NCBI GenBank assembly: GCA_002429595.1
Contig: DJAM01000136.1
Span: 1-15,602, forward strand
Origin: Coxiellaceae bacterium UBA6002
GTDB taxonomy: Bacteria > Pseudomonadota > Gammaproteobacteria > UBA6002
DNA: 15,602 bases
Direction: 5' to 3'
Shown: positions 7,437 to 14,196 of the stretch, piece after piece
Numbering within the stretch: position 1 is the stretch's first letter
Layout of the letters: each line of letters starts with the position of its first letter
Position numbers and translations under genes: made by a program
The notes under the pieces: generated by a model
Databases searched by the model: none
What the model saw: the letters and a program-made list of their open reading frames with translations, nothing else
Told to the model about the DNA's origin: nothing

Positions 7437-7567
7437 GTCATTTCAGCGAAACCTCTGTCATCCCCACTCCCATGTGTCATTCCCGCGCAGGCGGGAACCC
7501 ATCCTCCCAGCTGCACCTATGATGGGTTCCCGCCTGCGCGGGAATGACGAGATTGCGCCGGAATGAC
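7437..7567. repeat. Palindrome copy 3 with flanking tags
   Basis: The core is a perfect 27-base inverted repeat (7476-7502 and 7522-7548) around a 19-base loop (7503-7521). Outside it, further tags lie at near-regular spacing: GTCATTTC at 7437, GTCATCCC at 7457, then the core at 7476. On the right GGAATGAC ends at 7548 and again at 7567. The outermost tags also resemble each other as inverted repeats (15 of 20 bases agree between 7437-7456 and the complement of 7548-7567). It separates birA from the accessory gene cluster. Confidence 0.9.
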
Positions 7568-7691
7568 AAGTTAAGATAATAAGAAAATCTGAGCAAAATT
7601 ATAACTTTCTTGACTACTCCCCAAATTTTGACAAAAATTCCTATCAATAAGACGAAATAAGCAATAAATATACTAATCGGGAGCTGCGACT

Positions 7692-10600
7692 ATGCTAGTA
7701 GAATTGCATGAAATTATAAAATTATCTTCTAACCCACCCCAAAAACAAGACCGTGAACGACTAAGAACCTACCTCAAATCACATCCGGAAGTTGTCAATC
7801 AAACTGATGAGGCTAATCAGACGGCCTGTCACTATGCAATCGACAATATTGGTTTATTCGAGTTGCTGGTACTAGAAGGTAACGCCACTATTCCTGATAA
7901 CTTAACTGAAAATCCCATCCTCCTTAATAAGATTAAAAAATTAAAAAAAGAACAATTTAGACCTCAAATTGGTTTTCATCTACATGATTATCTGAGAAAC
8001 CAGGCGCTTAACAAGGTGGTATTAGAGCGTGTGATAAAAAATAAATGTACTTATTTTCGTGATCAAATTAATGAGCTTTCTTATTATTGGCGAAGAAATG
8101 CCTGCCACTGGGCAGCAATTATGGGGCGTTCAGAGTATCTAGAAATGTTGGTAAAGGAGGGCGGTAATTTATTAGCAGAAGATTTAGATGGCAAAACACC
8201 CCTTGATCTTGCTGCCGACGAAAAGACCAGAGCGGTTATTGAAAAGCTACTCAAATCGCCTCCTGCTAAAACATCAGATGAATTGATTAATGAGCAAGAA
8301 GTAAGAGATGGGAATCTAGTAGACCGTATTAAAACTGATATTGAAGGACTTTCATTAACTATGATGAGAGCGCTTTCACCCCCGAGAATCGCTAGACCTA
8401 AGGTCGAGCAATCCGGTAGAAAGGCTACTTCACCACCACCGAGTAACCCAAAATATTATGAACGCCATCATCGAGTATTGTCAGCAAATTTATCACCCCG
8501 AGAGCAGGGTGCTCAGTCGGGTGAAAAACAAAAAAGAGCGACCTCCCCGACTAACACTTCCATACTAAAAAGAATACTATCAGCGGATAGCGCTGGTAAA
8601 GAAACTACCAGCCCAACGCGTGCAAAGCGGAGTCATTCTCTCTCATACGACGCTCCACCTAAAGAAACTGCGGTAAGACCAAGAACGTCTACGATTGTAG
8701 AACCTGAAAAAGCAAGACGAACAATTCGTTTTCTTGAAAATCCATTGCCGGTCGTTGTTTTAGAGCCTATTTTGCCTAATCAGAATAGTTCGCCAGAATC
8801 ACCCTCATCACCGGTCAAAGCTCTACGACCGCAGCTTCAGATTTCAGTTGCAAATCTCTTAGCTATCTTTAAAGAAGAAGATCGTTTAAAAGATTTCAAG
8901 AAGTATTATAGACACAACAAAATTATGCCAAATGAAAATCTACCAGAGCTATGGGGACGTACTTGTATTATCCAAGCTGTCTTGACTGGAGCATCTAGTA
9001 TTTTTATGTTTTTAATAAAGGAGGGTGCAAACCTTGAAGTAAAAACAGAAAAAGGCAAAACACTTAGTGATTGTATTTTGGAAAATCAGCCGGTACAACG
9101 AATTGAATTTCTCAAGAGAATGCGCTCTCTCCTAGTCGAGCAAATAAAATTAAAAAATCTTACAGCTAAAAAAGAGCAACTAGTTCGCGCTGAAAGCCAG
9201 TTAAGGCGTCAATTCAATATTCAAGGATTACAAGGGCCAAGCAAATCTAAAGTCCCTGAGCTTGACCAAGAATTATTTAAAACAATTGCACAGAAGCGTA
9301 AGTTGTCCGAAAAACTCGTTCAAACTTTGTATAATTTATGTTTGGGATTTCGCATTACCGAAAACGATGATTTTCATGCTGACGTAGTAAAAAACCTCAT
9401 TATTGGTTTGCTTATTCACAAGTCTCGAACCTTGGTTGCATTATTGTCTGATTTATATCCGCATTTGCAACGTCAGCAAAAAGTTGCTGCAATTTTCATT
9501 GTAAAAGAAATTATTTTGCAAGATCAATTTTATTCCTGTTATCGTAACAAGCAGTTCTTTGAAAAACTGCTACCCGAATTTTGTAAGTTAATTGAAGAGG
9601 ATGACTTTACTTTAATGGCGCAAGGTCTTCGGACTCTGGTTGACTTGCAGTTTCATATTGACCATAGATATGTCAACGCCATAAACATCTTAGATAATAT
9701 TCTGCTGCAATGTGATATGACGCTTCCAGAGCCAGATGAACATAATCCTGAAGCATTTGCCAACGCTGCACGCGCACTAACTGCACAATTTTGGCGCACA
9801 GTTAAAATAACAGAACTCGTTGGTAAAGCATGGGAAAAGCCGGGAGTTGCGTTACATGTTAGAAATCAGTTTGAAACATTCAATAAACTGTCGCAATACT
9901 TAGTGCTCGATGTGCTAAAGCAGCCTCCCGAGAAAGAGCAATCGAGAATAAAGTTTTATGTAAAAGTTATGCACGAGCTCATCCATGAAAAACCTTGTGA
10001 CTTAGAATCTGCAAAGGCCTTATCTAGTGGCTTTTATTCTCGTTTTCTAAATCGACAAATGCAGACTTTTGTTGATTCAAAATCTGATCTAGTTAAGTTA
10101 TATCTCGATGATCAAGAAATACTCAGCGTGACCAATAATTTTGAGGGGCAACGTCAATTAATAGAAAATAGTTCAGGATTAGTTTTTCCATGGTTGGGAT
10201 ATTTAACGAAGCGGTTGGTACTTGCGGAGGAAGGTAATAAAGAAATTCAAGCTAAAGCAGATGTCGAAGGCAAGCTTTATGCTTACATTATGCGCTTGCA
10301 AGATCGAATTAAGCGTGAATATCCGATGACTGCACAAACTAAGTTAGGCCATCTTTTATACATAAGAAAAGAGTTGTCAGATGACGCTCTTCATAAAGTC
10401 TCTATGGCGCTGAATCCAAAGCCGATTAATCTTTCCACGGTTAGCTTATCTTTCTTCCGTGACTTATTAGATGTGCATATTGAGCACAATTTACCATTGA
10501 GAGTATTTTATAAAACTGACTTAGAAGAGTGCACTACTGTTCAAGTTATTTTTATTTGGCTAAAAGACTATGTTAGTACTGAAGGCTTATCCCATATCGA

Positions 10601-10811
10601 TGAAGTCAACAAAACGATACATAAATTAGGTGCTTTATCAGGGTTAAAAGCTGCTGTCATGATTGAGCGCGTAGCATTCATGGATTGGTTAAAAGATGAA
10701 GTTACTCAAAATCCTAAGCTTGCGAATTTAAAAATTTATTTTGATAAAAAACCTAAAAATAAAGAGCGACAAGATGATGAAGATGATTCGCTTAGATTGC
10801 GGCCACACTAA
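7692..10811 (+). CDS. Ankyrin-repeat / RasGEF-domain protein, effector candidate
   Basis: A 1039-residue protein without signal peptide or membrane segment. Ankyrin-like repeats lie at about 39-67, 131-189 (ACHWAAIMGRSEYLEMLVKEG; GKTPLDLAA) and 417-465. Between them residues 225-380 are a Pro/Ser/Arg-rich, probably disordered linker with eight Ser-Pro sites. A coiled-coil-like helix spans about 467-510, then a helical part (530-670) sits where eukaryotic exchange factors carry the REM domain. Residues about 690-912 match the RasGEF (CDC25) domain: ALT..F, ITELVGKAW, FNKLSQY, NNFEGQRQL, FPWLGYLTKRLVLAEEGN. RasGEF domains swap GDP for GTP on Ras-family GTPases; bacteria lack these, so a host target is inferred. 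Legionella LegG2 is a known RasGEF-bearing effector. GGGAG (7679-7683) is 8 bases before the ATG. A perfect TTGACA at 7628 lacks a good -10. The N-F-N motif of active domains reads D-L-E here. Confidence 0.82.
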   Translation: MLVELHEIIKLSSNPPQKQDRERLRTYLKSHPEVVNQTDEANQTACHYAIDNIGLFELLVLEGNATIPDNLTENPILLNKIKKLKKEQFRPQIGFHLHDYLRNQALNKVVLERVIKNKCTYFRDQINELSYYWRRNACHWAAIMGRSEYLEMLVKEGGNLLAEDLDGKTPLDLAADEKTRAVIEKLLKSPPAKTSDELINEQEVRDGNLVDRIKTDIEGLSLTMMRALSPPRIARPKVEQSGRKATSPPPSNPKYYERHHRVLSANLSPREQGAQSGEKQKRATSPTNTSILKRILSADSAGKETTSPTRAKRSHSLSYDAPPKETAVRPRTSTIVEPEKARRTIRFLENPLPVVVLEPILPNQNSSPESPSSPVKALRPQLQISVANLLAIFKEEDRLKDFKKYYRHNKIMPNENLPELWGRTCIIQAVLTGASSIFMFLIKEGANLEVKTEKGKTLSDCILENQPVQRIEFLKRMRSLLVEQIKLKNLTAKKEQLVRAESQLRRQFNIQGLQGPSKSKVPELDQELFKTIAQKRKLSEKLVQTLYNLCLGFRITENDDFHADVVKNLIIGLLIHKSRTLVALLSDLYPHLQRQQKVAAIFIVKEIILQDQFYSCYRNKQFFEKLLPEFCKLIEEDDFTLMAQGLRTLVDLQFHIDHRYVNAINILDNILLQCDMTLPEPDEHNPEAFANAARALTAQFWRTVKITELVGKAWEKPGVALHVRNQFETFNKLSQYLVLDVLKQPPEKEQSRIKFYVKVMHELIHEKPCDLESAKALSSGFYSRFLNRQMQTFVDSKSDLVKLYLDDQEILSVTNNFEGQRQLIENSSGLVFPWLGYLTKRLVLAEEGNKEIQAKADVEGKLYAYIMRLQDRIKREYPMTAQTKLGHLLYIRKELSDDALHKVSMALNPKPINLSTVSLSFFRDLLDVHIEHNLPLRVFYKTDLEECTTVQVIFIWLKDYVSTEGLSHIDEVNKTIHKLGALSGLKAAVMIERVAFMDWLKDEVTQNPKLANLKIYFDKKPKNKERQDDEDDSLRLRPH

Positions 10812-10819
10812 TACGGTAT

Positions 10820-10861
10820 ATTTTATCTCAAATTTTATCGCTAAAATAATTTAGATAAAAT
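10820..10861. repeat. A+T-rich inverted repeat between effector candidates
   Basis: ATTTTATCT (10820-10828) and AGATAAAAT (10853-10861) form perfect 9-base arms, with partial A/T pairing further in. It begins 9 bases after the ankyrin/RasGEF stop. No T-run follows, so it is at most a weak terminator; it could also be a protein-binding site in front of the next gene. Confidence 0.45.
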
Positions 10862-10883
10862 TCAAAACTAACTGAGGTGATAA

Positions 10884-11522
10884 ATGAATGAAACTAGAGA
10901 ATTTAGAGCATCGAGTCTAATACCAAGAATGTCATCATGCTTTTCTGCTTCAAATTACGGCAAAGGCTTGGCACTATTGGCAACGATATTCGCCTTCTTT
11001 CAACGAGCCGCGTCGCAACCTTGTAGTAATAATTTGACGTTTCCTTATGAATTAGAAAAATCGCCTGACAATGTTGGCTATTGTCTGCCGCTAGAACTTC
11101 CGACAACTCAGTCAGGTGTGACGACGACTGTTTTGCTCAGCTTGTTTAATTCGGCCCAAACGGAAATGGCAAGAGTATTACGATGCCCTAATGTAGTCCT
11201 CTCCAATTTTACAGATTGTTGTCTCATTCAAAAATTTGTGAAATTATTGAGTCTGTGTAACAAAGATATTGTTTGGCAACTAGCGATTGAGGCTGATATG
11301 AAAGTTAAACCGGCCTCAAAAGAACTCGACTGCGTTGTAGGACCACAAAGTTGCGACGATTCGTCTCATATAGTGACCGACATAATTTTGACTTTTTTCG
11401 CTATTGGAGTGCTATGCACAATTTTATATTTAATTCACTTGGCTGTTGAACGATTTAGTGCGTATCACAAAAACGCGATGGATAGAGCTGACAATCGAGC
11501 GCAATATGAGAAGATAACTTAA
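10884..11522 (+). CDS. Two-membrane-segment protein with cysteine-rich loop
   Basis: I do not recognise the family. The 212-residue product has a hydrophobic segment at about 27-44 (GLALLATIFAFFQRAASQ, which could be a long signal sequence) and a strong membrane segment at about 163-188. The intervening 120 residues hold eight cysteines (47, 67, 101, 112, 113, 125, 150, 157), an even number suited to disulphides in an oxidising compartment. Two N-glycosylation-type sequons (N50-L-T, N108-F-T) fall in the same part, and the C-terminal tail contains YEKI, a form of the YxxPhi sorting motif; both matter only if the protein reaches a host membrane. GAGGTGA at 10874-10880 gives a good ribosome binding site for this ATG. 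The next gene starts two bases after the stop, so the two form a pair. Confidence 0.65.
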   Translation: MNETREFRASSLIPRMSSCFSASNYGKGLALLATIFAFFQRAASQPCSNNLTFPYELEKSPDNVGYCLPLELPTTQSGVTTTVLLSLFNSAQTEMARVLRCPNVVLSNFTDCCLIQKFVKLLSLCNKDIVWQLAIEADMKVKPASKELDCVVGPQSCDDSSHIVTDIILTFFAIGVLCTILYLIHLAVERFSAYHKNAMDRADNRAQYEKIT

Positions 11523-11524
11523 CA

Positions 11525-11863
11525 ATGCGTACAGTATTCGAATTTAAAAAAGATAAAAAAAGAAAGGCTGAAAGTGTTGAAGCTGCTCATGATCAGGACG
11601 AAAGTGAAGATCGAGTAGGTAACAGCTCGGAGTCAGATGTCGAGTATCCGGTGCCTGCAAACCTTTACTTCAAAGCTAGGCTCCTTGCTTATGTAACTAC
11701 GAGAATACAGCCAGAACATATTATATTTTTAGGTAGCAGAAAAGAGATTAATATCGCTCGAAATTTTGCCATTGCATTGGGTGCCCATTCGGTTGACATT
11801 AAAGAAACAAATTCCGACCGATTATTGGCGCTCGTTAGAGGGACAAAATGTAGTGGTATTTAA
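11525..11863 (+). CDS. Small protein with lysine-rich N-terminus, unknown
   Basis: I do not recognise the family. The 112-residue soluble protein begins MRTVFEF followed by KKDKKRK (8-14), which resembles a classical monopartite nuclear localisation signal, then an acidic and probably disordered stretch (about 16-40). The remaining 70 residues look like a compact alpha/beta unit (ARLLAYVTTRI; HIIFLGSRKEINIARNFAIALGAHSVDI). It starts two bases after the preceding gene, with GAGAAG about 11 bases upstream as the only ribosome binding site, so translation is likely coupled. Its position among effector-like genes suggests a host-directed role, but this is inference. It converges on the TPR/F-box-like gene with 36 bases between the stops. 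Confidence 0.6.
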   Translation: MRTVFEFKKDKKRKAESVEAAHDQDESEDRVGNSSESDVEYPVPANLYFKARLLAYVTTRIQPEHIIFLGSRKEINIARNFAIALGAHSVDIKETNSDRLLALVRGTKCSGI

Positions 11864-11899
11864 GTAAATTTGCACAATGATTGATGATGACCAACAAAA

Positions 11900-12979
11900 T
11901 TAACTTCCCATTTTTGTGTTTACTATCTGAGGTTCTGGGTTGGGAGTATGTGATAGCTGGCGACTAGTGATTCTCGGAAATTCATTAGCACTCCATGCTT
12001 TAAAAAATTTACTGTCTTTTGCAGTATTGCTCCAATTAAGGCTTCCCTGTTTTGTTCCTCTGATCGTGCTTAATAAAAATGAACAAACACCTTTAACCTT
12101 TTCCGGTGTACGCAAACCATCGCCAGCCACGTAGGCCAGTATAAGGAGCCAAAGGTCAGTTGATAACTTTGCCAGAGGGTTTATAAGAGGGAAGCGAATG
12201 AGTTTGGCGACTTCAATGACTTCTTCTATGAATTGTAATTCACGTAATTTAGACGTTTCTGCGACTAGCTTTTGAAATCTTGGCATTACAATTGGATTAG
12301 TAATATATAACTTGAAGGTATTATTAGGATAATTTAATTTAAGATTCTTTAGGATTAGTTCGAACACAACGAGTGCCTGTTCGGTACTGGCCCTGTCTTT
12401 AGTCATTGCTGGCCATTGCGCATGAAGTTGGTCTTCATCGCTTTGTTTGAAATGTGTTGCTCCTAGTGCAAGACTTGCAAATTTGGCACTTTCTCTTGGC
12501 AAGTAATCATATAGAAATGACAACTTTGAAAGTAGATATTCACTTAGAACAGGAATATTTTTAATAATAATATCGATAGCATTTGCAATCAAAGCTTGTG
12601 ATTTTTCTACAGCACCATCCCTGTAAAATGAAACAGCAAATTGCTCCAACGCTAGAGCGTGGTACATGTAGCAATTATCCCTGAATAAACCAGTTTTAAG
12701 ATCTAACAACCTTTGAAAAGTATCAATAGTATTTTGAGACTCTCCATCTCGGTAATATTTTCTTCCTAAACCATCTAATGCAGTTGCTAAGTACTTTAAA
12801 ATGACTTTTTTTGCTTCTTCTTTCGGGATTGGGTCTGAATATTCTTCAAGAGTTTTTAGTGCTGCATCAAAGCAGCTCACAGCTTTTTGGTAGTCCTTTC
12901 CAATTAAATGCTTTTTTCCAGTTTTAAAAATATTCTCAGTTACCTCGCCGATATTTATCTCTTCTTCAAATTGTTGCAT
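11900..12979 (-). CDS. TPR protein with F-box-like motif, effector candidate
   Basis: The 359-residue soluble protein begins with helical TPR-like repeats (about 13-48, 56-95, 103-140; for example GKKHLIGKDYQKAVSCFDAALKTL and GRKYYRDGESQNTIDTFQRLL). Residues about 267-306 resemble an F-box: PLAKLSTDLWLLILAYV followed by a turn and KVKGVCSFL, close to the L..LP.ELLL.I..Y(L) ... V..VC..W pattern, with the conserved LP as LS. F-boxes bind SKP1 and bring targets to a host ubiquitin ligase; several Legionella effectors use one. A polar tail ends TPNPEPQIVNTKMGS. The ribosome binding site is weak. The gene is divergent from yhhQ. TPR content is clear; the F-box call is moderate. Confidence 0.65.
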   Translation of the reverse strand: MQQFEEEINIGEVTENIFKTGKKHLIGKDYQKAVSCFDAALKTLEEYSDPIPKEEAKKVILKYLATALDGLGRKYYRDGESQNTIDTFQRLLDLKTGLFRDNCYMYHALALEQFAVSFYRDGAVEKSQALIANAIDIIIKNIPVLSEYLLSKLSFLYDYLPRESAKFASLALGATHFKQSDEDQLHAQWPAMTKDRASTEQALVVFELILKNLKLNYPNNTFKLYITNPIVMPRFQKLVAETSKLRELQFIEEVIEVAKLIRFPLINPLAKLSTDLWLLILAYVAGDGLRTPEKVKGVCSFLLSTIRGTKQGSLNWSNTAKDSKFFKAWSANEFPRITSRQLSHTPNPEPQIVNTKMGS

Positions 12980-13042
12980 AATTGTGTCTCGAAAAATGAT
13001 TAGAAAATAATTTTATCTCGGTCAACCCATGTGCTATACGAC

Positions 13043-13789
13043 ATGACAAATATTACTACGAAATCAGCTATCAGTAAGTTTACAGGAAATTATTTGTGGT
13101 TTCTAACGTTAAGTTACACGGTTGTGATCATACTTGCTAATTGGTTTGATGTTCGCTTGATTCGACTTTTTAGCTTAACCACAGACGCCGGGACTTTGCT
13201 ATTTCCTTTTACCTTCCTGTTGTCAGATTTAATTACCGAAGTATACGGCTTTAAGCAAGCACGTAGGGCAGTGTGGTGTGGCTTTTTATTTAACTTAATT
13301 TTTATTCTTTATGGTCAACTTGTCATTCATTTGCCTAGCCCTGATTATCAAACACAAAATAACGCATTTGATTTACTCTTCACATTTAATAAACGTATTA
13401 TTTTAGCTTCTACTATTAGTTATCTTTGTTCAGAGCCATTGAATGCTTATTTAATGGCCAAATTAAAGTTAAAAATGAATGGTCGTTTTTTAGGATCACG
13501 TTTCATTATATCGACGCTGTTTGCTTCTGGAGTCGATAGTTTTATTTTTGGCAGCTTTGCTTTTTACGCAGTAATGACTAATGCCAATTTGCTTTCTTTA
13601 ATTCTAACTATGTGGCTAATTAAAGTTACCATCGAAATTTTGGGCGTTCCTGTTTCAGTTAGCCTTGCTAAGAAATTAAAGCAAATTGAACAAATAGACA
13701 TGTATGACAGAAATACAAAATTTAGATTATTTAGCGTAGAGACTCAGTATTCAAATAATGATAATGGATTATGCGCTTCTGGAGGCTAG
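13043..13789 (+). CDS. yhhQ: Queuosine precursor transporter YhhQ family
   Basis: An inner-membrane protein predicted to import a queuosine precursor (preQ0 or preQ1) for tRNA modification. The 248 residues hold about six membrane segments and the family block TDAGTLLFPFTFLLSDLITEVYGFKQARR after the first segment. They also have the conserved later segments ending in EILGVPVSVSLAKKLK and the typical tail DMYDRNTKFRLFSVE. A further short polar tail (QYSNNDNGLCASGG) is likely strain-specific. I chose ATG 13043; an in-frame GTG at 13031 would add four residues, and neither has a clear ribosome binding site. The stop overlaps that of the zinc-knuckle gene on the other strand by 4 bases (CTAG). 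No queuosine synthesis genes are in the window. Confidence 0.88.
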   Translation: MTNITTKSAISKFTGNYLWFLTLSYTVVIILANWFDVRLIRLFSLTTDAGTLLFPFTFLLSDLITEVYGFKQARRAVWCGFLFNLIFILYGQLVIHLPSPDYQTQNNAFDLLFTFNKRIILASTISYLCSEPLNAYLMAKLKLKMNGRFLGSRFIISTLFASGVDSFIFGSFAFYAVMTNANLLSLILTMWLIKVTIEILGVPVSVSLAKKLKQIEQIDMYDRNTKFRLFSVETQYSNNDNGLCASGG

Positions 13790-14133
13790 CCCTTTTTTTG
13801 CGAATGGCTAGGTTGGAAACAAGACGCAGAGTTATGGCCCATTTCACCGCAGTTATTACAGCTTAGATTTAGATCTGGCTGTTGCTGAGGATTAAGCTTA
13901 TTTTGGAGCTCCTTAGCCTTAGCAAATAACGCAGCTTCTTTTTTAAGTGCGTTAAAAAAGGAAGGACGTGAACCGAAGTTATTGTTTTTCTCTTGTCTTT
14001 GGAAGGGCGAATGCTTAGGTCTAAGTTGAATGACATTCGTTTTTTGCAATTGCGGGCCATTTTTGGTAGCTACCCACAAAGCAAAATTAGCTAAAGAGTT
14101 ATCTTTCTTGTCTTTAACGAAGCTTTTATTCAT
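13786..14133 (-). CDS. Small CCHC zinc-knuckle protein
   Basis: The 115-residue product (ATG at 14133; an in-frame TTG at 14142 would add three residues) is basic, Gln- and Asn-rich, and without signal peptide or membrane segment. Near its end, residues 92-105 read CNNCGEMGHNSASC. This exactly fits the C-x2-C-x4-H-x4-C zinc knuckle, including both glycines of the retroviral nucleocapsid form (CxxCGxxGHxxxxC). Such knuckles bind single-stranded nucleic acid in retroviral Gag, CNBP and splicing factors, and are rare in bacteria. A predicted helix (FFNALKKEAALFAKAKELQNKL) precedes it. It converges with yhhQ (4-base overlap). Whether it acts in the bacterium or in a host is unknown. A chance match is unlikely given the whole pattern, but there is only one knuckle. 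Confidence 0.62.
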   Translation of the reverse strand: MNKSFVKDKKDNSLANFALWVATKNGPQLQKTNVIQLRPKHSPFQRQEKNNNFGSRPSFFNALKKEAALFAKAKELQNKLNPQQQPDLNLSCNNCGEMGHNSASCFQPSHSQKKG

Positions 14134-14196
14134 ATACCACAAACACGAAAATTTCAGTTCAAGAAGCTATATTTTCACAGAAAAGTACTAAAAAAG

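Noticed and set aside
7628..7633. Consensus TTGACA as a promoter for the ankyrin/RasGEF gene
   Set aside because: No acceptable -10 hexamer lies 15-20 bases downstream; TATACT at 7669 is 35 bases away and too near the ribosome binding site.
7568..7691. PmrA-type effector promoter (tandem CTTAATATT) upstream of the ankyrin/RasGEF gene
   Set aside because: GTTAAGATAATAAG is the nearest sequence and there is no second half-site; not enough to call.
11849..11860. C-terminal CSGI as a prenylation (CaaX) signal of the small lysine-rich protein
   Set aside because: The second a position is Gly rather than an aliphatic residue, so it is a poor match; noted only because CaaX effectors exist in Legionella.
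13031..13042. GTG start four codons upstream for yhhQ
   Set aside because: No ribosome binding site is seen for it and the family fits the ATG at 13043 equally well; the choice is not certain.
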